The translations under genes were made by a program, and so were the position numbers. Below are positions 45,801 through 59,900 of a DNA stretch of 64,000 bases, in pieces (within the stretch, counting starts at the first letter, position 1; each line of letters begins with the position of its first letter). Where the stretch lies: assembly GCA_023333565.1 (NCBI GenBank), contig JAJKFH010000732.1, forward strand, positions 1 to 64,000, given 5' to 3'. This DNA comes from Puffinus mauretanicus (Eukaryota; Chordata; Aves; Procellariiformes; Procellariidae). Below the pieces are notes generated by a model. The model did not search any database and was not told where the DNA came from. It saw nothing but the letters and a program-made list of their open reading frames with translations.

Positions 45801-48800
45801 GTAGAGTAAAAGTGCTCTTGCCCACATGGCACCAGTACAACTTTTCCTAAGAAGCAACACCTGTCAAAGTGCAGCAGCTTCAGAAGAGCTTTGACACAAA
45901 CTCCTGAGACTTTGGCTCGCTTTCTGAAAGCGGCAGCTGGAATGTAGTATTTCAGTTTCCCAGTTCTTGGCCCACGTGAAAAATGGGGAGTCCTTTCCAG
46001 AGCAATTGGGCTGATGGTTCTTTTATCTTGTTCTGAAGCATTGTGGCCAGGCTGGTTCCTTGCAGATGTTTGCCAGGCTGTGGGACCTCGGGCTGGTAGC
46101 TCTAGTTGTGATGATGACAGCCAACCTGAGGATTTTGCTTAGCCACATCCTACAGTGATGCTGTTGACTTTTTAGCTGAGATGCCAACTTTACGCTGGTC
46201 TTGGAGGTGTAAAATTTCCAGAAACTTTGAAGGTACAAAAGATGCATTTCTGTACAGCTTTGTTTGAACATTAGAAGAGAAAAACAGAATAAGAAAAAAA
46301 TTATTATCTACTGGATACTTAGTTTTTTAAAAATGAACTATAATTTTAGTCAGCAGACAGTAGGAGTGCTCAGCATGTTTATAAAATCTGCATTCTTTAT
46401 TTTTGGAAAATATTGACTATCTCATCTAGGAAAGTTGTGCTGTGCGTTTAGATCTCTTTGTTTTGTCTGATGCATCCCTAAAATGGGAAAGAACCTAAAA
46501 ATAGAAAACCAAAAGTAACTAAGAAGCAAAAAGAAAGGTTATACCTATAGGCTGTAGAAATAGTACGTTAATATAACATTAGGCCTCAAGTGCCGAAACA
46601 CAAGAAACTCATTCTTCTAGAAGGAAAAAGCTTCTAAAATGAAAATGTCATCTCTATGTATATTCATTGTAATGTAGCCCAGGGGTTACACAGCTATATG
46701 TTTTGTAAATGCTTACAGTACATGAGATTTGTAATGTCGCAGTACTATGGGTTCTGAAATAGAACTATTTCAGATAGTGCTGCTTTTAGTTGTACAGCCT
46801 GTTTTGATGTGCTGCGGTGTCATCTATAGCAGGAGTCTAAAGATTACCTCCCTGAATACTTAAGTTCATTGGGGTTCTCTCCTGTCCCCTTCCTATCCCG
46901 TATCAGGCCTTTGGTGCAGAGGTACAGGAGCATTTTTATTACCACCCCAGGCCAGGTTGAAACTCCAGCAGTGATCCAGCACAGGCTCCTGAATGGCTGT
47001 GGTGAGGGATGCGGCTGCTGTAGCTAGAGGACAGTCCTGTCAGGACACAGGAGCATGTTCTGGTTGGCACTGTCTCTGCAGGCACACTGTTTCTTCTTCT
47101 CCGTTTCTTTGTACAAGCTCTGACTACAGGTGTTCTGTCAGTTGTATTTGGAAATCTCTTCTTGAGGGAAGAAAGGTGTTAAAAAAGGGGCACTGAATTC
47201 TGTGAAGAACTAAACCTCCACAGTCCCCTCTTGGGATTCTTCCATAACTCCCAAGAGCTTGTTATCTGTCGCTTGATATTAATATCTAACCAGACACCAA
47301 TTTCTGCTACTCATATAGCCGTATACTCTCTGCCAGTGAGTAGTGGCAGGTCCGTAACGAGTCAGACAAGATGACCAAAATACCAGGGTGAGAGAGGAGA
47401 ACAACATATGCCTTTAATTCTGCAAGCCTTCATTCAAGGAAAGCCCTCAGCTTACCAGTGGGGCTGTAGGGCCTATGTAGCCTCTCTGGAGTTACATCTT
47501 CCTTGCTGTGGAATTGAAGACTGAACTTGATAAGAATAGAGGAGAGACCCCACCACTGGTTTGATCTGAAGGGCAGCGGATTAAGAGTGGAGCTAGCTAA
47601 AGGCAGGACTGGGAGTCAGTCGGTCACAGTGGTGTGCCTGTTTTTTCCAGACATTTTAAGACCTTGGCTGGAGAAGTTGTCTTTCGGCTTCTGTGCAGAT
47701 CAATTATCTGTCACGTTCCACAGACAGTCTGTAAAAATGTGTCCATGCTTTCCCTTCACACTCGCACATGCCATGCATCTTTGGTGAAGATTTATGCCAT
47801 TCTGAATATAAGGTCCCTCTAAGGTTATTCTGTATCTGTCACTATAAAATTGACATCGTGGTGATGCAGCCTCTTGCAACTAGTAAATCTGTTAGTTCCA
47901 GCTCGAACCCTGTGTAGTCTCCCAGACTGTTACTCTTTCTGAGGTTTAAAGTGTAATCTTTTGCAATGGATTGATGTCAATTTTGTAGTATGCGATAGAA
48001 TAGTAATTGATAGATTGCTTCACTGGTTTGACTCTGAGGATAGTGAGTTGAAGTGAAGGAAGTTGTAGGTGGAAGTTTTTTTCATTTGGAAGAGTACCTG
48101 CTAGGGAATCTGCTCGGCTTTTGGACACATCCTGATTCACAGGATAGCAAGGTTTATCTCTTTGGGAAAATTCTTTGCGAAGAAATGTTCTCTTAAATAC
48201 ATGCAGAGTATACTGGCTGCATCCCAACTGCTTTTACTAGGTGAGTTGCAGAGTCATCTTAGTTGTGAACTAAGAAAAGTTCGTTATTTTCAGTAGTAAA
48301 GCTGAAGATAGCATATGCTGCTTTTCTTGAGAAGAGCATTGGCTTTCTAAAAATGGGTAAGACCTTATTTCCCATACAGGAGGGAAAAGGGAGAGAGTAT
48401 TATTTGTTATGTCTTAAAAAGCTATTCCAGCTGTACTGGCAAGCTGTCTAGCGGACATGCAGCTTCTGCCTGTGAAAAAGTTATTTGCTAGAACATATTT
48501 AAATTCTTCTTGAACTTAGTAAGTTCTACTGCAGAGCTGTGGCTTTATTACAGCTTTTGACAAGTTGTCTGTCTGAGTTAGTGGAGAAAACATGTCAACA
48601 AAACCGTAGTATAGGTCAGGCTATCAAATAACTCACCACCAAGTAACTCCTGTAACCCAGCACCATCTGCCTGTCAGAGCACATTGTTTAGACTCTGCGT
48701 GCGGTGCTGAAGCAGGTCTGCTCTTTCCCCACACGCTTCCCAAAGCTTGCTTCCAGAATAGACTGTTAGACCTCTTCGATGAGCTGCTGTTTCTTTCAGT

Positions 48801-50163
48801 GTCCAGGACCATCAGACATGAATCGTTCCTCCTTGGGCACGGTACAGTGCCTTGCCTCATGCTTGTCTGACACTATTTTCCTCAGTTTCTTTTCAGTGCC
48901 CTTCCTGAACTAAGATCCATTAATATGAGCAGCTGACCTTTTGGGCTCTGCAGCATTTAGTCTAATAAATCCTGTAGACAGTCTCTTTTCCTAAGCCAAG
49001 CACAGCAGCGGTATTCTAATGATCATCGTTCCTCTATCTTGTGTGTTCTACTGATTGCATGGGAATGTAGGTTAGTGATTTAGTACACCCATATTCAAAT
49101 AAACTGTTTACTTAGGCTATGTCTTGTTTCAGGTTTTTGTTTGTACGTGGCCCCAGGTGAAAACAAATCTTAGTTCCTGTCTTAATGTCAGATGCTTATG
49201 CTGACCTAATTATTGTTTCCTCCCCTACCCCTCAGTGAGTTTGGGGTATGCTATGGTGTCAGTTTGTTCACAAAGTTTGCCACAGGCATTGGAAGAGCTT
49301 TTGAGCTGGGATGAGAGCCTGCTTTGGTGGTGGCCTCTCCTGCTTCTTGCTTTCAAACAGATCCCTTACAGTTCGCCAGTAGATCATCTTTCTTCCTGGT
49401 GGACCATGTATCTTTAGCTTCCTTAAATGCAATTATTTTTGTCTTTTCATCAGTTCTTCATTTCAATCCTGTGCACAGTTGTCTAAGGTAACTTGAGATT
49501 TTTTTTGTGTTTCTGTGTGCACATCTGTGATGGTATTCTCAGACTTAAGGTACTGTGGCTTCCTTTTTTCCCTCAAGGTGAGAAAGCACTGCAGTTCTTG
49601 CAGAAGAGCACACTGGCAGTGTATTGCAGTGTTTAAAAGGACTTGTTGGTTAGGCCCATGTTTGTAAAAACGGAAAAGATTCATTTATGCTTGCCTAAGC
49701 TCTTTTGTTAGTACTGCTTAAATCATGTCCCCAGACAATGAACTGTGTTGGTTTGACTCTTTGGCTGATGTACCAGCCTTACAGCAGACTGATGATAGAA
49801 CCAGGGAAGCAGATGAGACTTCACGTTTTGAGCCAAGCTAGTTCTAGGAAAGCAACTTCTTAGAGTATGTCAGAGCACGCAGGTCTAATATCTATTAGGG
49901 ATGAGGAGGTAAGGGGATTCCAATCCACTGTTGCTCAGCATCGTAGTTCTGCTGAATTGCTAGCTGAGGTCCTAACTGAAATGATTATTGCTCTCTTGCT
50001 CTGCAGTGGTATGAGATGTTCTTTAAGGTCACCATACCTTTAAAAAAAAAAAAAAATTATATATGTATGTCACTGAGAGAGATACCAGAGTCCAGTAAAC
50101 CCAGTCTGATCCTCAAAGTGTTCTTTATATTGAGAGACTGTCAAACAAACAAAATGCACAGGA

Positions 50164-50204
50164 ACTATAGTGGTGATGCTCATCACTATAGTGGTGATGC
50201 TCAT
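50164..50204. repeat. 21-bp tandem duplication
   Basis: The unit ACTATAGTGGTGATGCTCAT plus one base occurs twice head to tail with no mismatch, so it is probably a recent slippage or duplication event. Confidence 0.9.
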
Positions 50205-52829
50205 TTATTCAGAAAATGTTTGAATTCTGTATGACTAGAGCAGTTCCATAAGTCAAATCCTAATATTTGTGGCCATGCTTTGAAATCTCTGATTATAATG
50301 GCTTTCACCTGCAGCAGTTAATGCAGTAGAGGAAATGTACTTGCTATTTTAATACTCATGGGGCTTATCTTCATTGATAGTGACTCGATTGTGGGACTTA
50401 ACTTTTAATCTGAAACTTGTTTTGTGATCAGTTGTTACAAATAGCTTGAGGTGTAATAAAAGACAAATTTCAAAACTTCTGAAGTCTGCAGAACCTGAAC
50501 ATCCAAGGAGCTGCCTGAGCAGACTAACCTGAGAAATGGGAGAGGGAGGGAGAGAGGTCTGCATTGCATGGGGTACATGTTGTTAATTGAAAACAAAAAA
50601 CAAATAGGAATGTTCTTGGCCAGAGGTGGCATTGTAAAGCTTTTGTATTGCAGGATCTTGTGACCGACATTTCTAAAAACAATACGTTCTTTTGTATGAA
50701 AGCATGGTTTTCTTCCCAACCACATGCATGTGATACAAATGGCAAATACATTGTCTCTGCTGGCCAGAGCAGACCCTCCAGTTGAACACCACATAAACAT
50801 TCTGCAGGCACCACTTTGTCAGTTGAGGCATGGAAAGGGGCAATTGCACTGATGGAACAAAACACTTGAACCCTTCCAGGCTTGGCTTGTGTAGTTTGGA
50901 GTAGGGAGTCTCAGGTGCACAGAGAAATGTGCAGTGCTCCTGTATCCATACAGGGACCAGCTCTGTCAGCATAGCCTCCCCTCTGCAGCCACACTTCCAG
51001 TCCCATGCTTCTGTGGGACAGCTTTGTTCTAGTGGCAAAACAGATTTAGTGTAAGTACAGCCTATGTCATCGAAATGCTGTAGTGTCTTTTTAGTTGTAG
51101 CATTGAGCCCTAATGGTTGCAAATGTGGATTTATTTTGAAAGCACAAGGGAATGCACATTACCTGAACCTTGGTTCTCATAGTGTCTGGCTGTGGAATAC
51201 ATGTGGAGTAAGAGAAAGCTGAGCATGATATCCCTTGAGGCAAGCTGGGGGGGTATGTGAACAGGATGGGATGGGAATGTGTTAACAGGGCTTTCACAGG
51301 ATCCATGTGATATGGAAACAGCAGGAAAAGCTTTTTTTTCTAAGCTTAGGATTCTTAAAATTCAAAGAATCTTGCAGCAAACTTATATTGTAGTCCAGGG
51401 AAAGACTTAACTGTTCCTCTCTCCCCCTACCAACCTCTTTCCAATCTGTGGGTCTGTCTAGATCTCTAATCTTAATTTCCCTTTATATAAGAAAAAAACA
51501 ATTGTGAATAGCAGTCCTGAGAATAGTTACAGGGACAGCACATTCACAGGCTTTGAAGATGGAGGTCACCTAGCCCACTGGAGCATGTAAAAACTGCGCT
51601 TCACATTGGGTTGTTGGCAGTTGATAAGCCTAGGAGAAACTGCTAGTAGTGATTCCATTTCTGTAAATGTGCATGTGTCAAAAGTTGGATTTAGATTCCA
51701 GTTTTGATCACTGCACTAGGGTTAAGGGGAATGGGTATGGTACAGGAGTTAGAGGAAGTCCAACTCTTCTTGAAAACGTGTTGTGACACATCTGTACTTG
51801 CCACAGGAATTGACACTTCAGGATGTTAATGCAAAGCCTGAAGATACAGTCTAGAATTCTGCAAAGCACTAGTGATTCCTCTGCTGCTCCGATGGAGTAA
51901 AAAGTCATACTGCTCCTCGTCTTCATCTGCTCCAGCAGAGCCAAATCCTTTGGTGGATGTACTTTAGATAGCATATCACAAAAACACTTATCTGAAAAGA
52001 ATTTCTTGTACCTCTTGCAAAAATTAGGGCAAAGTGATTGTGAAAATAACTGAGATGATCCATGCTGTGCATGTAAGAATTATTATAAAGAGATTATCTG
52101 GTTATGGGAGAATGCTTCATTTGGATTATGTAGCTACACAGAATTTATAATCCATGCTTTCTGCAGAAAAAAGTTTCCTCATGCTGCCGTGGAAAATGTC
52201 AGATACGAGCTTTTATTAACTCTAATGTTCTGTATTTGCAACAATGAGTCCTTAAAGATTAATCTCTGAATTTGGGGGGGAAATTTCTTCAGGTAGAGAC
52301 CAACCCCCAAAAAAGTTTTGCCCCACGAAGTTAACTGGTAGCACACATTAAATCTAGAGGTGCTTCTGTATTGCCTTTCAGAGGTATGAAGTTTGCAGTT
52401 TGCTGGTTGGTTTGCTGGTGGCCATAGGCTGTGGTCAATTTGACAAATGGAAGTGCATGAATTAGGTGCACAGTTAACCTCTTTTCAGTGACTGGGACCC
52501 TAGTTGTTCAGTCTGGGTATGAGATGGAGAAGGTATGTGTGTGTGTTGCCAAGACACCAGCTCTCTTTTCAACTCTGATCTGGAAACTAGTAGTCCATGA
52601 TATAGACTCAAATAGTGCCAAAGTTTTCCCTTGCTTGTCCAAATGATTAACCCTTGAAGCAATATTTAGTACTATGTGCCTATATAGTGGTGCTGATTTG
52701 AGGAGTTGGTGGCTAATATCCTAGCATCTGTCTGAAGAGGCAGAGGTGCTTTTAATGGCATAAGGGGTGGTTGTTTGATGCTGGCTTACTTAATTTCCCC
52801 ATCTGTTTTATGATTCTGTGATTCTGCGT

Positions 52830-53955
52830 TGTGGTGGGTTGACCCTGGCTGGATGTCAGGTGCCCACCAAAGCTGCTCTATCACTCCCCTCCTCAGGTGG
52901 ACAGGGGACAGAAAATATAACGAAAGGTTTGTGGGTCGAGATGAGGACAGGGAGAGATCATTCAGCAATTATCGTCACAGGCAAAACAGACTCGACCTGG
53001 GGGGGAAAAAAAATTTAATTTATTACCAATCAAATCAGAGTAGGATAATGAGAAATAAAACCAAATCTTAAAAACACTGTCTCCCCACCCCTCCCTTCTT
53101 CCCAGGCTCAACTTCACTCCCGATTTTCTCTACCTCCTCCCCCCGAGCAGCGCAGGGGGACGGGGAATTGGGGTTACGGTCAGTTCATCACATGTTGTCT
53201 CTGCCACTCCTTCCTCCTCAGGGGGAGGACTCCTCACTCTCTTCCTCTGCTCCAGCGTGGGGTCCCTCTCATGGGAGACAGTCTTCCAGGAACTTCTCCA
53301 GTGTGGGTCCTTCTCACGGGCTGCAGTTCTTCACAAACTGCTCCAGCGTGGGTCCCTTCCACGGGGTGCAGTCCTTCAGGAACAGACTGCTCCAGCATGG
53401 GTCCCCCGTGGGGTCACAAGTCCTGCCAGCAAGCCTGCTCCAGCGTGGGCTCCTTTCTCTCCACAGGTCCTGCAGGGAGCCTGCTCCAGCGTGGGCTTCC
53501 CACGGGGTCACAGCCTCCTTCAGGCATCCACCTGCTCCTGTGTGGGGTCCTCCACGGGCTGCAGGTGGATATCTGCTCCACCATGGACCTCCATGGGCTG
53601 CAGGGGGACAGCCTGCCTCACCTTGTGGTCTTCACCACAGGCTGCAGGGGAATCTCTGCTCCACCTCCTCCCTTTCCTTCTTCACTGACCTTGGTGTCTG
53701 CAGAGTTTTCTCTCACATATTCTCACTCCTCTCTTCGGCTGCAGTTGCACAGGTTTATTTTCCCCTTCTTAACTGTGTTATCCCAGAGGTGCTACCACCG
53801 TCGCTGATGGGCTCGGCCTTGGCCAGCGGCGGGTCCGTCTTAGAGCCAGCTGGCATTGGCTCTATTGGACACCGGGGAAGCTTCTAGTAGCTTCTCACAG
53901 AAGCCCCCCCTGTAGCCTCCCCACTACCAAAACCTTGCCATGCAAACCTGATACT
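52830..53955 (-). mobile_element. Long solo LTR of an avian endogenous retrovirus
   Basis: About 1.13 kb reading TGTGGTGGGTTGACCCTGGC at one end and TACCAAAACCTTGCCATGCA then AACCTGATACT at the other. This is a well-known bird LTR type whose sense start on minus resembles GGTTTGC(A/G)TGGCAAGGTTT. Flanks tgcgt (52825-52829) and tgtgt (53956-53960) form a likely 5-bp target duplication with one change. The GC-rich middle is an array of imperfect 40-50-bp repeats. No internal retroviral genes remain. Its high-coordinate edge is placed partly by recalled family structure and may be off by a few bases. Confidence 0.85.
53245..53665. repeat. Imperfect 40-50-bp tandem repeats inside the LTR
   Basis: About nine copies of a unit of the form GCTCCAGCGTGGGTCC...CACGGGCTGCAG...; unit starts fall near 53249, 53297, 53341, 53388, 53434, 53481, 53530, 53572 and 53613. 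Because many units have lengths divisible by three or drift slowly, three frames stay open here, giving protein-like but spurious ORFs. Confidence 0.85.
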
Positions 53956-56900
53956 TGTGTTACGAGCAAGAAATTTTACTCTTTCTTAGTAAGCTGTGGC
54001 AGTTTGACAGTGGCTTTCATGCTGAATGACCATTGATAATTCTGTAAAAAGTATAAAAATTCAATGTTAAGTCTTCAGACTTCTCAACTTCTAAGTCCAC
54101 ATTTGGCTGTAAGGTTATTCTAGTGTTGTAGATTCACTTGATTACACAAGGTCCTGACAGCTCTTGCAAATCTTAATTGGTTTGAGGATCAAACACTTCA
54201 TTTTTTGTTTCTGACTTGTCTTTTGTGGAAGATTAGTCAGAATTATAGGAACATGTTGTGAGGTTTTTTTAATAGATATGTAGGAATTCAAAACCAAGTC
54301 CTGATCCATTTTTGTTGACTCCTCCTTTCCAGACCAGTTGATTCTGAGTTTTTGAAAGATTTTCAAATGGCCATTGAAGTATGCCTTGTTATATTAATTA
54401 ATAACTGGGAGAAAGCTAGGAGCTTTTACCACAGATATCCTCGATTGGTATGACGGTTGGTAGATATTGCGGAAGAACCTGCCGGGAGACTTTGCATAAA
54501 TTCAAAACTCATTAACATCACAGGGAATTACCAGCAGTCGGTTGCAATGGTGATAATGTTTTCATGCTGACACACAAAGAGCCAGGAGGCATGGTTGAGG
54601 CAGGCCTATTAAATACTGCTCCAAGCTTGACCTTCCACAGTGTATTAGACCTTTGCTGAGATTTTATTCCCTTGATATTGCAAACTTGTTCTTTTGGTTT
54701 AGCGGGGCTGAAGAACTTGCTCTTAATAGTCTGAAGCTATACTTCAGGCTGTGATCTTAATTGGTAAACGTGACAAAGCCTTTAATTTTTCAGTGTTGAA
54801 GTCAGTTCATCCTTTTTATTATGCAAAGATAGAAGTGCTTTTCCTTGGTCATTACTAGGGCATGGGACCTAATTCTGTTGATTGTCAATGATGATAAAAG
54901 AAACTTCAGCTTAACTGGTAAATCATACCGAATTTAACAGGGATCACTTCCAAATGCGTATTTTGGTAATTGCAGTAGCCTTCATTCTGCCTTTTCTTTT
55001 GGAATAACTACCACAATGTGTCTAAATAGTAGTTTTTAGGTGGACATGTGCCTGCTCTTCAAAGGCAGGGCTGCTCCCCTGGCAGGTTCTAGTGCTACAC
55101 ATCCTGTATTGCAGTGAATAGTGAATGCCATTATGGATCTGTCACTGCCATCAGAATCCTCTCAAACTTCAAAATAGCGTTACGCATATGGAAATACCAT
55201 CCTTTACTCAAACAGTCTGCTGATAGCAGTGTCAATTGCCATTTTGTGTTGCTGGGTCAGATTTTACAAAAGCTAGCTATTGTCTTTGCCTGAGTTTCCA
55301 GGTAAGTTTTGCTGTATTTGTCAGCATGACCTTCAGTTAATACTTCAAGTGCCTGCCCACAGCCAAAGTCTATTGTAAGCAAATGCTGTCTGAACTCAAG
55401 TTTCACTCTGGATCAACTGGTGCAAGCAGTGCTTGAGTGGTGAGCATGTATTGCACTCTAAACCAGAACTACTTGTTAGTTTTCAGTAAGGTCCTGTAAA
55501 TATATGCTCTAGCCAAGTCCTCTGTACATCTGTTACCTTCCAGAAGAGGGGATTGCGCTGTGGTCACTTCAAGTGCTGCTGGAATGTATGGTCCCCTTCA
55601 CAGAGCAAGAGGCACCTAACAGACATGGCTAAGATGGGGTAAAAACTATTTATGGGTAGGATTCAGATTAACCCTCTCCTAAATAGTGTCAACAGTTCAA
55701 GTTACATTCTTCCTAAAGGCTAAAGCAGCCAGATGGATGTCTTCTGAAGTTATTTTAAAACTACTTACTTTTGTCTTGCAGAAACATTTTTTTTAAAAAC
55801 TGGAAATATAAAATCTGAAAAAGGGGAATGTGTTGCTGTATTTTACCAGTTTATTTAGCAGTTCTGTCCGAATTTGTCTTGTTTCTACCTGCTGGTATTT
55901 ATAGGTGTCTTGGTAATTTCTCTACAGGAAAATGGAGAAAGGGCTAATAAACCGCTGGGGTTTATTAAAAATTGTTTTACTGCTTGCTGAAGTGTAGTTA
56001 GTGGTTCTGTAAATCTGGCCTGCTTTCAGTTTGGCAGAGCACCTGGAAAACTACCAACCATGTCCAGTGAATGTTTCGGCCTAATCAATGTTTCCTGACT
56101 TGGGTTGCTGCTCTGAAGCTCACCTGGGTTTGTACCAGGAAAGAGCAAAAACTTCATTTAGGGCAGAGAGGTGTGCTAAGCAATGAGCATATATCAAAAA
56201 GCTCTAAACTAAAAGTAAAGGTGTCTTTTGGGATGGAAGGGCTGATCCCTGAGATCTCAGCACCAATGATGGGGGGAGAGAGATAATAACATCTTAAGGA
56301 GTCTTAAGGAGCTGTTATCCCATGGTATGTCTCCAGGTCACTGGATTTCTTGGTGTTGCTCTACTCTGCTACAGGTGTTGGGCTGTCTTCAGTCTGGCTA
56401 AAATGCAGCATGGTTTTCATTTGCACAAAGCTATCAAGTGGACTCTTGATAGAGCCTGCATGTCCCCAGTATATAGATGATCTATATCAGTGTCCTTATA
56501 TACTTTAAAAAAAACAAACCAAACAAAACCAAAAAACCCAAGCCATTTAAAAGGGCTAGATGCTTGAGAACATCATACCTCTGAGTCAGTAGGTGGGAAG
56601 CATTTTACTTGTTACTGAGATTGGTCTCTGTCCTGTCTTGCATCAGTACTTGGGCTCTGTGAAGAGCTTAAAAAATTGCATAACAACAGAGACCATCAGA
56701 GTGACTGATGCCTCGGGGGTAGAACAGCTGTTAGAAATCTCCCTTAAAATCACAAAGGAGGACCCTACAAACTTAAAAGTGGCAGATGTTTTCAGGGTCA
56801 TAAGTAGGATGGTATGAGCACAGTGAGACTGGGGCAAGGGAATGCTCCAGGTGAAGGTGAGGAACTGAAAGGGGTGTAAGGGGAGAGTGGATTGGAAGGA

Positions 56901-59900
56901 GAATGCAGGTACAGTCCTCCTGGAAGAAGACTGTTGCAGCAGTAAGTGGTGAGTGTAGTATGAGGCAAGGCAGAGGGCTTAACATGTTTGAATCTGTAAT
57001 ATGCCAAGTACAAGTGTCATCCAAGTCCTAAATCCTCTTTTCAGCCTTTAAAAAGAGGCATTAAAAAGTGATGCACTATCAGTGTTGTGCTGATGCACCT
57101 TTTCCTTTAGGAACACACTAGTGGAAATAAATCAATTACTCTAGCTGTCATTGAGCCATACTTTCTTAAAGGAGCGAATTAGTATCCCCATGCATAGTTA
57201 CTTTCAATAATTGCAATTGGACACTTTTTGAAAATGGACAAGCCTGTAGCTTTGAGAGTGTTGGTTAAATGTAACAACTCTGTGTACCATCTTCTCTTAC
57301 TGAAATGGAGCAAAGGAAATGTCAGTTTAAGGCTGTTCCCCAAGAGCTCTGTAGAAATGATGGGTCAAAATCAGATTTTATTTTGAAATTTAGTGTTGCA
57401 GCTCTTACCAGATTGCTATGATAGTGTAAATGTTGCTGTACAATTAAAATTAATCTGTATCAATATTGGTCTTATTGTCTTACATTGTCATAGTTCTAGC
57501 TTCAGAGATAATTGCATGTCATTTGTAAGCAGAGTCTGTATGTAAATAAAACATCTTACAGTTGGATGCTGGAAACTGCATCACCTCCAAGAGCTCAAAT
57601 CAAATATGGTGAACTCTGTGGGAAAGTAACTGTGCATATGCAAGGTAACTACTGTGCCAGTCTCTCAGATACTTGCCATTGCAGGGGACTTCCTACCAGC
57701 TGTAGAGAGTTGTGTTTGTGAACTGTTGAAGCTCTCCTGTTTGCAACCTATAATGTGTCAGACCTTTCACCAGCTGTCCTAGCCTTGCTATCGTTTTATA
57801 TTATTCCGAAGAACCTTTTTGCTTTTATCACTTTTTTTATAGAGGTCTCTCCTCTCTGGTGTTGATATAATTCTACCACTATCATGATTTGCTGTTGAAC
57901 GGAAGTTTTTCTTTCAACTTCTCTCTAGTTTCCTCCCCTTCTGCCCCTGAAGTCAAATAGAGAAATAAGAAATAAGGGAGAAACCTTTACCTTCTGGTTT
58001 TGTTCCAAACCTCAGTTGGTCGGTTTATGGGATGAGCAACATCTTTCCTTGAAATCTGCATTATTACCAGGTTGATATGAAGGAATGATTGCGATTCTTA
58101 CAGCTGCTAGTGGAGAGAAAATTAATCTTACAGGTTGCTTGGGGTTGTTGAAGCCCAGTGAGGATGTGATTAGTGTGATTAGTTCTACTTGATGCTGAGC
58201 ATCACTCCAGTTTTTACTCAGTCTCAGGTACTACGCGCTGGCTTTGGTACTGCACCAAGCTTTCATTGGCTACTAGATGTTTCCCTTCCAGCAGTAACTG
58301 TCGTGGGTGAAACTTTAGAACTGTGTGTCAATGCAAGTATCTAAAAGAAATCATTGCGTGACATTGCTTTGATTAAACAGAAGGGGTTTTGTAGTACATT
58401 GGCTAGCAGGAATAGCGCACACACTCTTCACTTTAAGGAAAACCAGGTTGTATACTTACAGTGCAATGGCCAGTCTTCAATAACATCCTCAGCATATGTT
58501 TAAGCTCTGTTTACATGGATGTGTAAACTTTCCTGCCTTGTACCTGATGCGGCGTTGCTGTGTGCTTCTGTCACTTGTTCCACAGCAAGTCATATGGTCA
58601 CAGTCTTGAATGTTATAGCCAGAGATGAGTTTGTGGCCATACATGCCAGGAAACATCACAGGACACTGACCAGCCCCAGTGTCAGGCTGTGCCTCATGCT
58701 GCATATTGAGTGACTCTTACGCTAAAGCTTTTGAAAACAAATCCAGGATGCTGGGTTAAAAGTTGCTGGTAAAGCAACTAGCAGGGCTTCTTTCTGATCT
58801 CCAGAGGAGCTGCTCTTTGAAGTCCATATCTTTTTCTCATAGCTCGGAGAAGGGTTTCTACAGATTCAGCAACGTTTGTGGTGCAGGGTCAGGACTTTCC
58901 TCCCTAGAACTCAACTGCATGGTAGCCTTTACTGTGCTAAGTGGCCCTTGAATGCAAAGGCCAGGTAGTAACAAGAAGAAAAGCCAGTATTATTTAAGAG
59001 TGCTTTCTTAAAAAGCTTTTCCCCAGTTTTTATAGAATGCACCAATGACTTAATGTGACACATCCTATTTTTAATGCAGGCAGCTCCCTTCTGGATACCT
59101 AATGTTATCTAGAAAATGGGCAAGAGAAATAGCAGCTTTCAGGGCTTGGTATTTAGATTGGAGAAATTAAGCTGTATTACAAGGTCCAGTGAACAGGAAT
59201 ATGGACTGTCTTATGGTGGCTTTGTTGCAGGCTTGCCATCTGGCTAATTATCCAGCGGATGTGGGAGGCATATGTGGTGGTTCCTTTGCTACCTGCAGGC
59301 CTCTGACAAGTTTGGGTAAGCTGGAGTACTTCAGGGCTTGCAAGGTAAAGCCTTCCTATAAACCGTTGTTTAGCTGTTTTGGCGTAACAGGTATACACTT
59401 AGCTGTACAAAGAAATCAAAAGATTTTGGGACATTCCAAAAGCACATGCATAGGACTTGGGGTTTAGGCAGTGTGTGTCTGATCTGTGGCCACCAGCTAA
59501 AACTATCATACCTGCCATGTGATCTGCTATAACCCTTTTGCCTGCATTGCTGTTTGCATCTGGGAAATTGTTTCCACCTATCTGGCCTTGCCCTGAGGAA
59601 AGGTTCTTCCCTGGTTAAGGTAAAAATTGCACCCTAGCTCCATCCACTGTCGTCTGCTGAAGGGGGGATTTTTAAAAACAAAGCAAAATCTTTCTTCTTT
59701 CCTCCAAATTGTTTGAATGTATCATATCTGTGAACTTCTCTCTACTAAAGAACTATTGAAAAAGGGACGAACCTGGACAACTGGTAGTGGAGGGTTTTAG
59801 TTCTGTCCCAAAATGTGTAGAAGGTGGGTAAGAATCACAGAAGCCTCCTGAGGAGCCAAAATCAGTAAAATTTTCTGGTCAGTGGAAGAGACTTTTGCCC

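Noticed and set aside
47300..47640. Possible retroviral LTR remnant
   Set aside because: Some LTR-like wording but no defined ends or family match.
53168..53887. 239-codon plus-strand ORF and two overlapping ORFs in other frames
   Set aside because: They lie wholly inside the solo LTR and arise from its internal tandem repeats; all three frames are open and the translations are low-complexity.
56593..56817. 74-codon plus-strand ORF with a protein-like look
   Set aside because: No family recognised, no convincing splice sites, and it does not resemble FAM219A exon 2. Conservation would have to be shown.
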